From NCBI GenBank assembly GCA_947589385.1, contig CANPZW010000006.1:28748-92747 (forward strand): a stretch of DNA of 64,000 nucleotides, given 5' to 3'. The translations under genes were made by a program, and so were the position numbers. The notes under the pieces are model-generated. The model was not told where the DNA came from. It did not search any database and worked only from the letters and a program-made list of their open reading frames with translations. Positions 16,293 through 25,184 of this stretch are shown piece by piece; the first letter of the stretch is position 1; every line of letters begins with the position of its first letter. Origin of the DNA: an uncultured Clostridia bacterium. Its GTDB lineage: Bacteria > Bacillota > Clostridia > Christensenellales > Borkfalkiaceae.

Positions 16293-17351
16293 TTAAAAAC
16301 TCTTTATTGTCTTTTCGTTCAGCTCCTTGCAGAGCGCAATGCCCAAATCGATATTGGCGTTTACGTCTTCCATAGCCGCAACGCTGTGGAAAGTGTGGAT
16401 ATATCTTACGGGCACGCCCGCGACTATCACGGGAGTTCCGCCGTTTGCAAGCACCAGATGCGCGCCGTTGTTTCCGCCGCCCCTTCTTACGGCAAACTGC
16501 ACCTTAATTCCCTTTTCGTTCGCGACCTTTTCGGAGAGTGCCACAAAGCGGGGCGTACATATCACGCTGGAATCCATATGGCGTATCATTACGCCGCCCT
16601 TCAACTTATCCTGAATCATATACGGGGGAGCGGATACGTCGTCGGCGGGGCAGCCCTCGAAGCAGATAGCCGCGTCCGCTTTAACGTTGTGCGTTACCGC
16701 CTCAATACCCCTGTCGCCGACCTCTTCCTGCGAAGAAATAACGCCGACAATATCCACGTCCAACTTCTCGTTTTTCAGTTTTCTCAACAATTCGAGAACG
16801 ATTGCCACGCCCAACCTGTCGTCAAATGCCTTGCCGAACATAATGCCGTTGCGGTGTTCGAACTGCGAAAGGGGAACTACGGGCATACCTACTTTTGCGC
16901 CCATATTTTCCGCCTCTTCCGCACTCGTCGCGCCGATATCGATAGTAAGATTATCATAGCTTACGGGCGCGTTGCGCTGTTCCACCGTCATCATATGGGG
17001 GGACATAGCAGCAATTACGCCCGAAACGGTGACGCCGTCCGTATTATACAACTGAACTTTGGAAGAAGGTAGCGCCTTTTCGTTCCAGCTTCCCAAAGGG
17101 ATAAAACGGAGAGTGCCGTCCGGCTTGATTGCCTGCACCATAAAACCTACTTCGTCAGCGTGCGCGTCAAGCATTACAAGCGGGCGGTTGCCCTTGTTGT
17201 AATTCGGGTAGATATAAAGATTGCGCATGCTGTCTTCTTTGAACTCGGCGAAATCCTTACAATAATCCCGCGCAATTTCCAGAACCTCGTCCTCGAAGCC
17301 GCTTACGCCCCTTGCGTTGCTCAATTTTTCAATTAACTTTAAAAATTCCAT
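16293..17351 (-). CDS. M42-family aminopeptidase/glucanase-type metallopeptidase
   Basis: 352 residues. M42 peptidases are cytoplasmic dinuclear-metal aminopeptidases that form large dodecamers. Metal-site landmarks in order: MLDAHADEVGF (His and Asp ligands), KAFDDRLG (bridging Asp), SSQEEVGDRG (catalytic Glu pair), ICFEG in the usual DxA position, and YIHTFHSVAAMED (C-terminal His). Length is standard. The position behind rsmI suggests part of the same housekeeping run. The exact specificity (leucyl, glutamyl or broad) cannot be read from sequence. Confidence 0.95.
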   Translation of the reverse strand: MEFLKLIEKLSNARGVSGFEDEVLEIARDYCKDFAEFKEDSMRNLYIYPNYNKGNRPLVMLDAHADEVGFMVQAIKPDGTLRFIPLGSWNEKALPSSKVQLYNTDGVTVSGVIAAMSPHMMTVEQRNAPVSYDNLTIDIGATSAEEAENMGAKVGMPVVPLSQFEHRNGIMFGKAFDDRLGVAIVLELLRKLKNEKLDVDIVGVISSQEEVGDRGIEAVTHNVKADAAICFEGCPADDVSAPPYMIQDKLKGGVMIRHMDSSVICTPRFVALSEKVANEKGIKVQFAVRRGGGNNGAHLVLANGGTPVIVAGVPVRYIHTFHSVAAMEDVNANIDLGIALCKELNEKTIKSF

Positions 17352-17374
17352 AAATGTACCTCTTTTTTTCCGGT

Positions 17375-18178
17375 TTAAATATCAAGTGAAAATTTATACA
17401 TTTCGGATTTGGTTACGCCCCTGTCCTTGGCAGCCTGCTTCACCGCGTCCTTCTTGTCCATGCCCTGAGCCATATAGTGAAGAATATGCTCCCGCCCGCT
17501 AAGCGAATTTAAAGGATTTTCAACGTCTTTCGCGCCCTCCACTATAAGCACATATTCGCCGCGTTTTTCGCCTTCAAGCCCCTGCGAAAGCCAAAAACTT
17601 ACGGCTTCCTCGTGAATTTTTGTTATCTCGCGCACGGCGCAAGCCCATCTTTCGCCCAAAACCTCATACAGGCATTTGATTTCACGGTCGATATCCTGCG
17701 GCGCGGCGTGAAAAATAAGCGTGCAGTCCAGATTTTTATACTGTTCCAAAAGCGACTTTTTTTCGCCCGACTTTTCGGGCAAAAATCCCAAAAACGCAAA
17801 ACGTTGCGCGGGCATCGCCGAAAGCACAAGCGCGGAAAGCGCAGCGTTCGCGCCCGGCAGCACCGTGAAAGGCACGCCTGCTTTTTTGAGTTCGGCGCAG
17901 ACAATATTCCCGGGGTCGGAAATTACGGGCATGCCCGCGTCCGATATAACGGCTACCTCTTTCCCCTCGCGCGCGGCGGCGACGATTTTTTCCGCCGCCT
18001 CTCTTTCGTTGAATTTATGACAGGAGAAAAGGGGTTTTTTTATGTCGTACGCGTTCAGAAGTTTTACGGAATGGCGGGTGTCCTCACAGAACACGGCGTC
18101 CGCCGCCCGCAACGCTTCCAGCGCGCGCAGGGTTATATCCTTTAAATTGCCTATCGGCGTAGCTATAAAATATACCAT
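17375..18178 (-). CDS. rsmI: 16S rRNA (cytidine1402-2'-O)-methyltransferase RsmI
   Basis: 267 residues, tetrapyrrole-methylase fold. RsmI 2'-O-methylates C1402 in the decoding centre of 16S rRNA. Diagnostic segments are YFIATPIGNLKDITLRALE, CEDTRHSVKLLNAY, VISDAGMPVISDPG and LPGANAALSALVLS. The C-terminal HTH-like extension, YMAQGMDKKDAVKQAAKDRG, is typical of Firmicutes. Gene order with trmN6, ricT, holB and tmk matches the Bacillus yabC region. Confidence 0.97.
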   Translation of the reverse strand: MVYFIATPIGNLKDITLRALEALRAADAVFCEDTRHSVKLLNAYDIKKPLFSCHKFNEREAAEKIVAAAREGKEVAVISDAGMPVISDPGNIVCAELKKAGVPFTVLPGANAALSALVLSAMPAQRFAFLGFLPEKSGEKKSLLEQYKNLDCTLIFHAAPQDIDREIKCLYEVLGERWACAVREITKIHEEAVSFWLSQGLEGEKRGEYVLIVEGAKDVENPLNSLSGREHILHYMAQGMDKKDAVKQAAKDRGVTKSEMYKFSLDI

Positions 18179-18247
18179 AACAAAATTATTTTCAAGCGAT
18201 TTTAAGCTGTAAAAAAGAAAATTTTAAGGCGTTTTTACGGCGTTTAA

Positions 18248-18916
18248 TTATTTGCCGTTTACAAGCGCAGGCAGAACTTCTATCCCTTCCCTGCCCCCTT
18301 TTACGGCTTCTGCCATAACGAGATAGGGCTTGGAATCCGCCGTGCCCGAAACGAATTGAAGGCGCTTGGGTTCGAGGTTTCTGCTTTTTAAAAGGAACAG
18401 CAGTTCGGCGGTTCGGTCGGCGCGGTTTAAAATTGCAAAACGCCCGCCGAATTTAAGTTTTCTGAACGCGGCTTCGATTATCTCGGGCAGGGTAAGGGTT
18501 ATCTCCTTGCGGCAGACCGCCTTTTTGAAGTCCGCGTTTTCAAATCCCGAACGCTCATAGGGCGGGTTGCAGAGGATAAGCGAAAATTTATCGTCGAAAT
18601 CGCGCGGTATGTCCTGCAATTTCGAGCATACTACCGTGCACGGAAAACCGTTTAGTTCTGCGGTGCGGCGGGACATATCGGCGAGTTCTTCCTGCATTTC
18701 GAAAAGGGTTAGCGACTTGATTTTGGGGTTAAGGCACATAAAGTGAAAGCCCACCACTCCGCTTCCCGAACAGAAATCCGCCACGTCGTCGCCCGCTTTC
18801 GCCCTCGCAAACCGCGACAAAAGAATACTGTCCGAAGTGAAACGGTACAGCGATACGTTCTGTATTATCTTTTTATCCCCGAAAAATTCTTCAAGGACCT
18901 CGTTTTCCTTCAACAT
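18248..18916 (-). CDS. trmN6: tRNA1(Val) A37 N6-methyltransferase-like protein (TrmN6/YabB)
   Basis: 222 residues, Rossmann-fold class I methyltransferase. SAM motif VADFCSGSGVVGFHF is near residues 44-58. The adenine-N6 signature NPPY is present as CNPPYERSG (about residue 117). The family installs m6A37 in tRNA1(Val) in E. coli and is named yabB in Bacillus, where it also lies between ricT/yabA and rsmI. Length is normal. tRNA substrate in this organism is by homology only. Confidence 0.9.
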   Translation of the reverse strand: MLKENEVLEEFFGDKKIIQNVSLYRFTSDSILLSRFARAKAGDDVADFCSGSGVVGFHFMCLNPKIKSLTLFEMQEELADMSRRTAELNGFPCTVVCSKLQDIPRDFDDKFSLILCNPPYERSGFENADFKKAVCRKEITLTLPEIIEAAFRKLKFGGRFAILNRADRTAELLFLLKSRNLEPKRLQFVSGTADSKPYLVMAEAVKGGREGIEVLPALVNGK

Positions 18917-18995
18917 ATCTTTACACGCCCGAAAATTTATAGAAAAACGCGGTACATATTGCGTTTTTCGCGAATTAAGGATTTTGTTTCACAAT

Positions 18996-19032
18996 AAAAG
19001 GGCGGAGGGTGTAACTCTCCCTCCGCCCTTTT
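18996..19032 (-). terminator. intrinsic terminator behind the ferredoxin gene
   Basis: AAAAGGGCGGAGGG (18996-19009) pairs perfectly with CCCTCCGCCCTTTT (19019-19032). T-runs on both strands allow two-way use. Confidence 0.8.
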
Positions 19033-19041
19033 TTGTCAATG

Positions 19042-19215
19042 TTATTCAGCGGGATGAATCGCGCCTGTGGGGCATGTATCCTCGCAAGCTCCGCAGTCAA
19101 TGCAAACATCGGGGTTGACAACGTACTTGTCAGCGCCCTCGGATATAGCCTCTACGGGGCAGGTTGCCGCGCATGCGCCGCAGCTTACGCACTCATCGGA
19201 TATAACGTGTGCCAT
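19042..19215 (-). CDS. 2[4Fe-4S] ferredoxin
   Basis: 57 residues from ATG 19215, which has GGAGGA six bases upstream. An ATG at 19227 is part of that same ribosome site region and is a poorer start. Two CX2CX2CX3CP motifs (Cys9-12-15-19 and Cys38-41-44-48) bind two [4Fe-4S] clusters. It is a clostridial-type low-potential electron carrier and a plausible partner of the bifurcating hydrogenase at 31.2-35.3 kb. It has its own promoter (19254-19282) and terminator, so it is a single-gene unit inserted in the ricT-trmN6 gene order. Confidence 0.96.
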   Translation of the reverse strand: MAHVISDECVSCGACAATCPVEAISEGADKYVVNPDVCIDCGACEDTCPTGAIHPAE

Positions 19216-19253
19216 AAATTCCTCCATAATTTTTTAATACATTCATTACGGGT

Positions 19254-19282
19254 ATTATATCACACAATTTTTTTACTGTAAA
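19254..19282 (-). promoter_or_regulatory. ferredoxin promoter
   Basis: Minus strand TTTACA (19282-19277), 17 bases, TATAAT (19259-19254), about 40 bp before the ferredoxin start. Confidence 0.75.
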
Positions 19283-19309
19283 GGGGAAAACCGAAAATCT
19301 TTGAAAAAT

Positions 19310-20185
19310 TTAATCGAGAATTTCCTTTAAATCTTCGGGCACGTCATCGGTTTCCTTTTCGGGCTTATGCGACGCCTTGAATTTCAGTGCCGATACGGGG
19401 AAGTCGTGATATGTGAACAAATCCTTTTCCTTGTCGTCTATGCGGACGCGCACTTCCATTTTAAGCATGTTTACGTTTGTGACCGTGCCCTTGCCTTCGG
19501 GCGTCATTACTTCCGCGCCGATTTTGGGAGTTTTTTTGCATGCGTCGGCGTAATAATCGTTTTCATAAGAAAGACAGCACATCAGTCTGCCGCACAGCCC
19601 CGAAATTTTACCCGGGTTTAAGGAAAGCCCCTGGTTTTTAGCCATTTTTATGGACACTTTTTTCAATTCCGGCATACAGCTTGCGCAGCAACATTCCCTT
19701 CCGCAGGGGGCAAGCCCTCCTATCATCTTGATTTCGTCGCGTATGCCAACCTGCCGCAACTCTATGCGCGTTTTGAAAATCTGCGAAAGTTCCTTTACAA
19801 GTTCGCGGAAGTCAACGCGCTGGGGCGCGGAATAATAGAATATCGCCTTTGCGCCGTCGAAAGTAAATTCGCAGTCGATAAGCTTCATATCAAGCCCGTG
19901 CTTTTCTATTTTTTCAGCCACGGTTTTAAGCGCCTCGTCCTTGCGTTCAAGGTTCTTGCGGTGAATCTCCTTATCCTTCTGCGTGGCGGTGCGGAGAATG
20001 GGTTTAAGGGGAGAAACAATCTTGTCGTCGGGTATTTCCGCATATGGAATTACGACGGTGGCGTACTCCACCCCGCGCGCCGTTTCCACGATTACGCCCG
20101 CGCCCTCCTTGTATTTATCCTTCCCGGGCGCAAAGTAATATACCTTGCCGCCGTTTTTAAAGTTTACGCCTGTAATTTTTGCCAT
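19310..20185 (-). CDS. ricT: PSP1-domain protein RicT (YaaT)
   Basis: 291 residues, PSP1 family. In Bacillus RicT forms a complex with RicA and RicF that carries iron-sulfur clusters and helps RNase Y process mRNAs. The Cys-rich core is clear: GGLAPCGRECCCASCMPELKKVSIKMAK and SGLCGRLMCCLSYEN (about residues 157-215). The N-terminal PSP1 domain and the C-terminal acidic tail are of usual length. It overlaps holB by 22 bp, the same partner order as in Bacillus. Confidence 0.96.
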   Translation of the reverse strand: MAKITGVNFKNGGKVYYFAPGKDKYKEGAGVIVETARGVEYATVVIPYAEIPDDKIVSPLKPILRTATQKDKEIHRKNLERKDEALKTVAEKIEKHGLDMKLIDCEFTFDGAKAIFYYSAPQRVDFRELVKELSQIFKTRIELRQVGIRDEIKMIGGLAPCGRECCCASCMPELKKVSIKMAKNQGLSLNPGKISGLCGRLMCCLSYENDYYADACKKTPKIGAEVMTPEGKGTVTNVNMLKMEVRVRIDDKEKDLFTYHDFPVSALKFKASHKPEKETDDVPEDLKEILD

Positions 20186-21060
20186 TTGTCGTTCTCCTCT
20201 ATGACTTCAAGCATGAAGTCGTATAACAGCCCCTGAAAAAACGCGTTGAATTTTAAATCCGCAAACGCCCGCGGAAGCCGTTCAAGGGCGAATATCAAAG
20301 CGTGTTCGGAAAGCCCGCCTTCTCCACCGTTTTTAAGACGGGAAAAATAGACGTTCTGCATTTCCGCTAAAAGCTGTTCCTTATATTTTGTATCGCCGTA
20401 TTTTTTTACGGCGGGCGCTATCTGCGAAATTTTTACTGCGCCGCATATCTCTTCCGCCGCCCCGCGCACGGACTGATACCAACCGCCGCTTACCATTGCC
20501 TGCGCTTCGCCCAAAATCCCGCCGCAATCCGCCGCGGCGCGCGCGTTAAGGGGATTTTCGCCCTGTCTTTGCAGGGCGGCGAATATTTCCCTTTCGGAAA
20601 ATGGCGGAATCTCCAAAAGCTTCACGCGCGATTTTACCGTATCCAGAACCGTCGCCAGCGTGACCGCGCCCAAAAGAAAATATACGTCCGCGGGCGGTTC
20701 TTCAAGCGTCTTTAAAAGCTTATTCTGCACAAGCGCGGAAGCCGTGTCGAAGTCCGTTATGACGAACAGCTTTTTATCACCCTCTACGGGTCGTAGAGCG
20801 CTTTCCGCGATGATTGCAGAAACGCCTTCGACAGAAATCTTCCCGCCCTCTTTGGGATATACGGCAAAATCCGTAAAGCTTTCGTTTTTTATGCGCGCGG
20901 ACAGCTCCGCGGGGAAAAAACCTGCGGCGAAGCCTTTAAGCGCGTTCCTCAGATTCGCGCGGTCGGCAAGGTGCAGAAGATACGCATGCGAAAGCCTGCT
21001 GCTTTTTACGTCCTTGCTGAAAATTTTATATGCGGTTGTGCCTTTGATAAGCTTTTCCAC
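20164..21060 (-). CDS. holB: DNA polymerase III delta-prime subunit HolB
   Basis: 298 residues. The clamp-loader delta-prime subunit has an AAA-like fold without a working P-loop, as here. Landmarks are SRLSHAYLLH at the N-terminus, KLFVITDFDTASALVQNKLLKTLEEPP (sensor/Walker-B region) and TLATVLDTVKSRVKLLEIPP (the SRC-like motif reads KSRVK). No zinc-binding cysteine module is evident. It overlaps ricT downstream and starts 1 bp after the tmk stop codon. Confidence 0.92.
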   Translation of the reverse strand: MEKLIKGTTAYKIFSKDVKSSRLSHAYLLHLADRANLRNALKGFAAGFFPAELSARIKNESFTDFAVYPKEGGKISVEGVSAIIAESALRPVEGDKKLFVITDFDTASALVQNKLLKTLEEPPADVYFLLGAVTLATVLDTVKSRVKLLEIPPFSEREIFAALQRQGENPLNARAAADCGGILGEAQAMVSGGWYQSVRGAAEEICGAVKISQIAPAVKKYGDTKYKEQLLAEMQNVYFSRLKNGGEGGLSEHALIFALERLPRAFADLKFNAFFQGLLYDFMLEVIEENDKWQKLQA

Positions 21061-21061
21061 T

Positions 21062-21685
21062 TTACTTGATAATAGCTTTGTCTATTAGCAGATTTTTTAT
21101 TATTTCCGCCGTTTCGAATTTTGTGCCGCCGCAGTCAACTGCGACTATGCGCGGAAATTTCGGAAGCAGTTTTTTATAGCCTTTATATACCTTTTCGTGA
21201 AATTCGAAGCCCAACGCTTCGATTCTGTCGTTTTGGTCCGCACCGTGCTTTCTTTCGAACGCCGCTTTCGGAGAAATATCCAAAAAAACAGTCAAATCGG
21301 GCGGATATTTTTCAAGCGCGTAACCGTTTATTTCCGCTATGAAATCCGCGCCGAGCCCGCGCGCTTCGCCCTGGTAGGCGAACGAGGAATCAACGTACCT
21401 GTCGCAGACGACCAGCCTCCCCGCGGCAAGGGCGGGTTCAACTATTTCTTTAAGGTGCTGGATACGCGCCGAGGCGTATAAAAGCGCCTCGCATTCGGGA
21501 CACATTTCGGTGTAGGCGGGGTTTAAAATTATTTTGCGGATATCCTCGGCAATAGCGCTGCCGCCCGGTTCTCTCGTCATCAGAAAATCGACGCCGCGCT
21601 GCGTCAGATACTCGCCCAATAGCCTTAACTGCGTACTCTTGCCCGAGCCCTCGCAGCCCTCGAATGTTATGAATTTACCCCTCAT
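21062..21685 (-). CDS. tmk: thymidylate kinase
   Basis: 207 residues, phosphorylates dTMP to dTDP. P-loop GCEGSGKST at residues 10-18, the DRY motif in VVCDRYVDSSFAYQGEARGLG (about 95-115), and TREPGG in the substrate region. Length is normal. It overlaps the upstream decarboxylase gene by 11 bp, and holB follows with one base between, so the three are one operon. Confidence 0.97.
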   Translation of the reverse strand: MRGKFITFEGCEGSGKSTQLRLLGEYLTQRGVDFLMTREPGGSAIAEDIRKIILNPAYTEMCPECEALLYASARIQHLKEIVEPALAAGRLVVCDRYVDSSFAYQGEARGLGADFIAEINGYALEKYPPDLTVFLDISPKAAFERKHGADQNDRIEALGFEFHEKVYKGYKKLLPKFPRIVAVDCGGTKFETAEIIKNLLIDKAIIK

Positions 21686-23009
21686 AAACCACCTTTATCC
21701 TGTCGTTTGAAAGCCCGAACGTCTTACCCTGTGAAAGCGCTTTTACGCTCCTTTCCGTAATTTTTTCGCCCGCGGCGCATATGGGTATGCACGGAGGGGC
21801 GATACCTGCGTTCGCCCCGCACGTTCTGCCGACGGCGTCTTTAAGCTCCACCCATTCGCTTGGGCTGCGCAGCGCGTCCAGAAAGCTGCGTCCGCACTCG
21901 GCGGAAATTTCAAACGTCCTTTTACGGTAGCTGCCGCCGAATTTTTTATCCGTCAGAACGGCTTTAAGCCTGTCGCTTAAAATACCGATATCCTCTTCTT
22001 GAACCATGGGCGAAAGATAGAACAAAACATACCTTCCGTCCGAAAATTCGCAATATATACCCGACTTTTCCAGCTCTGCGGCTACTATGTCGGCGGAAAT
22101 CCCGTACGGGCTGCAATCTATCGCAAGCTTCGCCCAATCGCCGCTTTCATAAACGGTAAAAAACTTATCTTTGCGGATTACGAGCGCCGCTTTTTCCGCT
22201 TCCGATACAAGCGAAGGGTGATTTGCGAGAAATTTGACGCCGTATTCCACGGAAGCCATAATCGGATAGCTGGGCGAAGTGGTGCGGAAAATACCAAGCC
22301 CTTCTTCCACCTCGGGGACAAGCCCGCAGTTTACGTTAAGCACAGCGCCCTGTGTAAGCGTGCAAAGGGTTTTATGCGCGCCATCTACCCAAATGTCGGA
22401 ATACGTCCCCGCATATTTTCCCCTTTCGCCGAAAGCAAGGTGCGCGCCGTGCGCGCCGTCGGTAACCAAAAGCCCGCCGCGCGGCTTAATTATACGGGAA
22501 TATTCTTCAAGCGGCGCGATATTGCCGTAATAATCGGGGCTGACGGCGACCATTCCCGCAATGCCGCCGTCCTCTTTAAATAACCTCTCTACCGCCGCGG
22601 GTTCGGGCGGAAGCATTATCCCGTCCTTGATTTTTCCCTGAACGATTATAGGCTCTACACCGAAAAGCCTGCACGCGTTCCACACGCTTTTGTGGCTTAT
22701 GCGCGGCACTATTAACTTTTTTCCGCGCTTTGAGGCGGCGAAAATCATCGCCATTATTCCCGAGGACGACCCGTCCGTAAGGAAATAGGATTTTTTTGCG
22801 CCGAGAATTTCCGCGACGTCCCTCTGCGCGGAGGCTATAACTCCGTCCGGGTCGGAAAGGTTGTCCGACCAGCTCAATTCGGTGACGTCCAGCTCGGCGG
22901 CGGGGAAAAATTCGGAAAATTCCCCCCTGCCCTTGTGCCCCGGCATATGAAAGGCTTTGCAGACCTTTGCATATTCTTTAAGGCGGCGGTATATATGATA
23001 TTCGTACAT
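21675..23009 (-). CDS. Orn/Lys/Arg decarboxylase-family PLP enzyme (YaaO-like)
   Basis: 444 residues, short group III amino acid decarboxylase. The N-terminus HMPGHKGRG is the family hallmark. The PLP region shows DGSSSGIMA, SHKSVWNA, LVTDGAHGAHLAFG (cofactor Asp) and VDGAHKTLCTLTQGA (Schiff-base Lys). The C-terminal part carries NAGIAPPCIPICAAGE. Length is that of the yaaO/speA-like short forms, not the 700-residue inducible enzymes. The gene next to tmk is yaaO in Bacillus too. Substrate (arginine or lysine) is uncertain. Confidence 0.92.
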   Translation of the reverse strand: MYEYHIYRRLKEYAKVCKAFHMPGHKGRGEFSEFFPAAELDVTELSWSDNLSDPDGVIASAQRDVAEILGAKKSYFLTDGSSSGIMAMIFAASKRGKKLIVPRISHKSVWNACRLFGVEPIIVQGKIKDGIMLPPEPAAVERLFKEDGGIAGMVAVSPDYYGNIAPLEEYSRIIKPRGGLLVTDGAHGAHLAFGERGKYAGTYSDIWVDGAHKTLCTLTQGAVLNVNCGLVPEVEEGLGIFRTTSPSYPIMASVEYGVKFLANHPSLVSEAEKAALVIRKDKFFTVYESGDWAKLAIDCSPYGISADIVAAELEKSGIYCEFSDGRYVLFYLSPMVQEEDIGILSDRLKAVLTDKKFGGSYRKRTFEISAECGRSFLDALRSPSEWVELKDAVGRTCGANAGIAPPCIPICAAGEKITERSVKALSQGKTFGLSNDRIKVVYEG

Positions 23010-23028
23010 TTTCTAATCCGCCCGCGCG

Positions 23029-24546
23029 TCAGCGGCGGGGCTTCATTGTGGGGAACAACAGCACGTCGCGGATTGTGGGGCTGTCCGTAAGCAGCATTAC
23101 AAGCCTGTCAACGCCGAAGCCCAGCCCGCCCGTGGGGGGCATGCCGTATTCGAGAGCGGTGATAAATTCCTCGTCAACCTGCGCGTTGCAGTTGGGCTCC
23201 TGGCGTCTTTTTTCCTCTACCTGCTTTACAAAACGCTGTTTTTGGTCTATCGGGTCGTTTAATTCGGAAAAGGCGTTGCCAAATTCGTGGCCGCAGATGA
23301 AATATTCGAATCTTTGGGTAAACAGCGGTTCATTCTCCTTGCGCTTTGCAAGGGGAGAATTTTCCACGGGATAATCGTAAATGAAAGTGGGCTGGATAAG
23401 CTTTTCCTCCACAAACGCGTCGAACAGCGCCGCAAGCACGTGCCCGCGGGTAGCTTCCGCACCCTCTTTGACCTCCGCGTTAAGCGATTTCGCGCACGCA
23501 CGCGCGTCCTCGTCGCTCTTCCACGAATCGTAATCCGCGCCGCAATATTTTTTGACGGCTTCCTTCATGGTAAGCCTTTGCCATTTGCCGCCGAAATCTA
23601 TCTCCGTGCCCTGATAAACGATTTTTTCCGAGCCGCAGACATTCCGCGCAACCGTCTTGTACATATCCTCCACAAGGTCCATTACGTCAAAATAATCGGC
23701 GTAAGAACAATATGCCTCGATAGTCGTAAATTCGGGATTATGGAAAGCGTCCATTCCCTCGTTGCGGAAAATTCTTCCCACTTCGTAAACACGTTCAAAC
23801 CCGCCCACTATGCACCTTTTTAAGTACAGTTCGGTTTCGATGCGCAGATACATGTCTATATCCAGCGCGTTATGGTGCGTTTTGAAAGGTCGCGCCGAAG
23901 CGCCTATTTCCAGAGTGTTGAGAACGGGCGTATCCACTTCGAGGAAACCCTTTCCGTCAAGGTAAGCCCGCAGTTCGCGCAGTATCTGCGAACGCTTTAT
24001 AAACGCGCTCTTGACCTCGGGATTGACGATAAGGTCAAGGTCGCGCTGGCGGTAGCGGATATCTGGGTCTTTAAGCCCGTGCTGCTTTTCGGGCAGGGGC
24101 AAAAGACACTTGGAAAGCATCTCTATATGGCTGCAATGCACGGAAATTTCGCCCGTCTGGGTTTTGAAAACATAGCCTTTAAGCCCTAAAATATCGCCTA
24201 AATCGTAGTCCTTTTTGAACGCGGCATAATCGTCCTCGCCCACGTCGTCGCGGCGGACGTATATCTGGATTTGCCCCGCGCCGTCCTGTATGTGCGAGAA
24301 TGAAGCCTTGCCCATAACCCTGCGGGACATAAGTCTGCCGGCAAGGCTGACTTCCTTGCCTTCCAGCTTTTCGAAGTTGTCGATAACCTCTTTTGAATTG
24401 TGGGTTACGCCGTATTTGACTTTTACGAAGGGGTCGTTGCCCTCCGAAACGAGTTTTTGAAGTTTTTCGCGGCGGATGACCGCCTGTTCGGCGAGGCGTT
24501 CCGCCTCTTCCGCTTCCGTAAGCGGTGTATCGTTGATTTCTGTCAT
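23029..24546 (-). CDS. lysS: lysyl-tRNA synthetase, class II
   Basis: 505 residues. The OB-fold anticodon domain covers residues about 55-165 (VSLAGRLMSRRVMGKASFSHIQD). The class II catalytic core holds motif 2 FERVYEVGRIFRNEGMDAFHNPEF and motif 3 GLGFGVDRLVMLLTDSPTIRDV. Length and all motifs are complete. It lies between the decarboxylase and greA on the same strand; greA-lysS adjacency is common in bacteria. Confidence 0.98.
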   Translation of the reverse strand: MTEINDTPLTEAEEAERLAEQAVIRREKLQKLVSEGNDPFVKVKYGVTHNSKEVIDNFEKLEGKEVSLAGRLMSRRVMGKASFSHIQDGAGQIQIYVRRDDVGEDDYAAFKKDYDLGDILGLKGYVFKTQTGEISVHCSHIEMLSKCLLPLPEKQHGLKDPDIRYRQRDLDLIVNPEVKSAFIKRSQILRELRAYLDGKGFLEVDTPVLNTLEIGASARPFKTHHNALDIDMYLRIETELYLKRCIVGGFERVYEVGRIFRNEGMDAFHNPEFTTIEAYCSYADYFDVMDLVEDMYKTVARNVCGSEKIVYQGTEIDFGGKWQRLTMKEAVKKYCGADYDSWKSDEDARACAKSLNAEVKEGAEATRGHVLAALFDAFVEEKLIQPTFIYDYPVENSPLAKRKENEPLFTQRFEYFICGHEFGNAFSELNDPIDQKQRFVKQVEEKRRQEPNCNAQVDEEFITALEYGMPPTGGLGFGVDRLVMLLTDSPTIRDVLLFPTMKPRR

Positions 24547-24565
24547 AATTCGATTCCGTAAAATG

Positions 24566-25036
24566 TTACTTTATTGCCTTGATTTTAAGAAAATATGAGC
24601 TGCCGTCGGGACATTTTACTTCTACCCTGTTGCCCACTTTCTTGCGCAAAAGCGCCGCGCCGACGGGGGATTCGACGGATATTTTGTTGTTGATGGCGTC
24701 AACTTCCGTGACAGAGGTTATGGTATAAACGTCCTCTTCGCCCAAACCCTCGTCGAAAACGGTTACCACGCTGCCGAGGTGCACGTAGCTGGTGTCCGCG
24801 ACCTCTTCGCGGATATCGGCGTTCTTTATTTTATATTCAAGCTCTGCGATTTTGCCCTCGTTGGAGCGCTGTTCCTCGCGGGCGGCGTCGTATTCGGCGT
24901 TTTCGGAAAGGTCGCCGTGGCTTCTCGCTTCGGCAATTCTCTCTATAATCTCCTGACGCTTAACCTTGACAAGATAGTCAAGTTCCTTTTTCAAATCCTC
25001 GTAATTTTTTTGGGTCATTACAATAAGCTCTGACAT
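24566..25036 (-). CDS. greA: transcription elongation factor GreA
   Basis: 156 residues from ATG 25036, chosen because AGAGGT lies 5-6 bases upstream; the upstream in-frame ATG at 25087 lies in the preceding terminator. The N-terminal coiled coil shows LKKELDYLVKVKRQEIIERI and the conserved tip ARSHGDLSENAEYDAAREEQ. The C-terminal FKBP-like domain contains GSVVTVFD and SPVGAALLRKKVG. It rescues backtracked RNA polymerase. Twenty bp separate it from lysS. Confidence 0.97.
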   Translation of the reverse strand: MSELIVMTQKNYEDLKKELDYLVKVKRQEIIERIAEARSHGDLSENAEYDAAREEQRSNEGKIAELEYKIKNADIREEVADTSYVHLGSVVTVFDEGLGEEDVYTITSVTEVDAINNKISVESPVGAALLRKKVGNRVEVKCPDGSSYFLKIKAIK

Positions 25037-25066
25037 GGTTTTACCTCTGAGATAGAAATTGAATAA

Positions 25067-25105
25067 ACAAAAGTGATTCCGAGGCATACGGAATCACGCT
25101 TTTGT
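25067..25105 (-). terminator. intrinsic terminator between the aminotransferase and greA
   Basis: ACAAAAGTGATTCCG (25067-25081) pairs with CGGAATCACGCTTTTGT (25089-25105) around a 7-base loop, with one bulged base. It ends the aminotransferase transcript on the minus strand. Confidence 0.75.
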
Positions 25106-25184
25106 CGTAACCTTATTATATGGTTTAAGTTTTTATTTGTCAACCCTTTGGCATAGAATTTAACGCCGCGCGGCGGGCAAAAAT

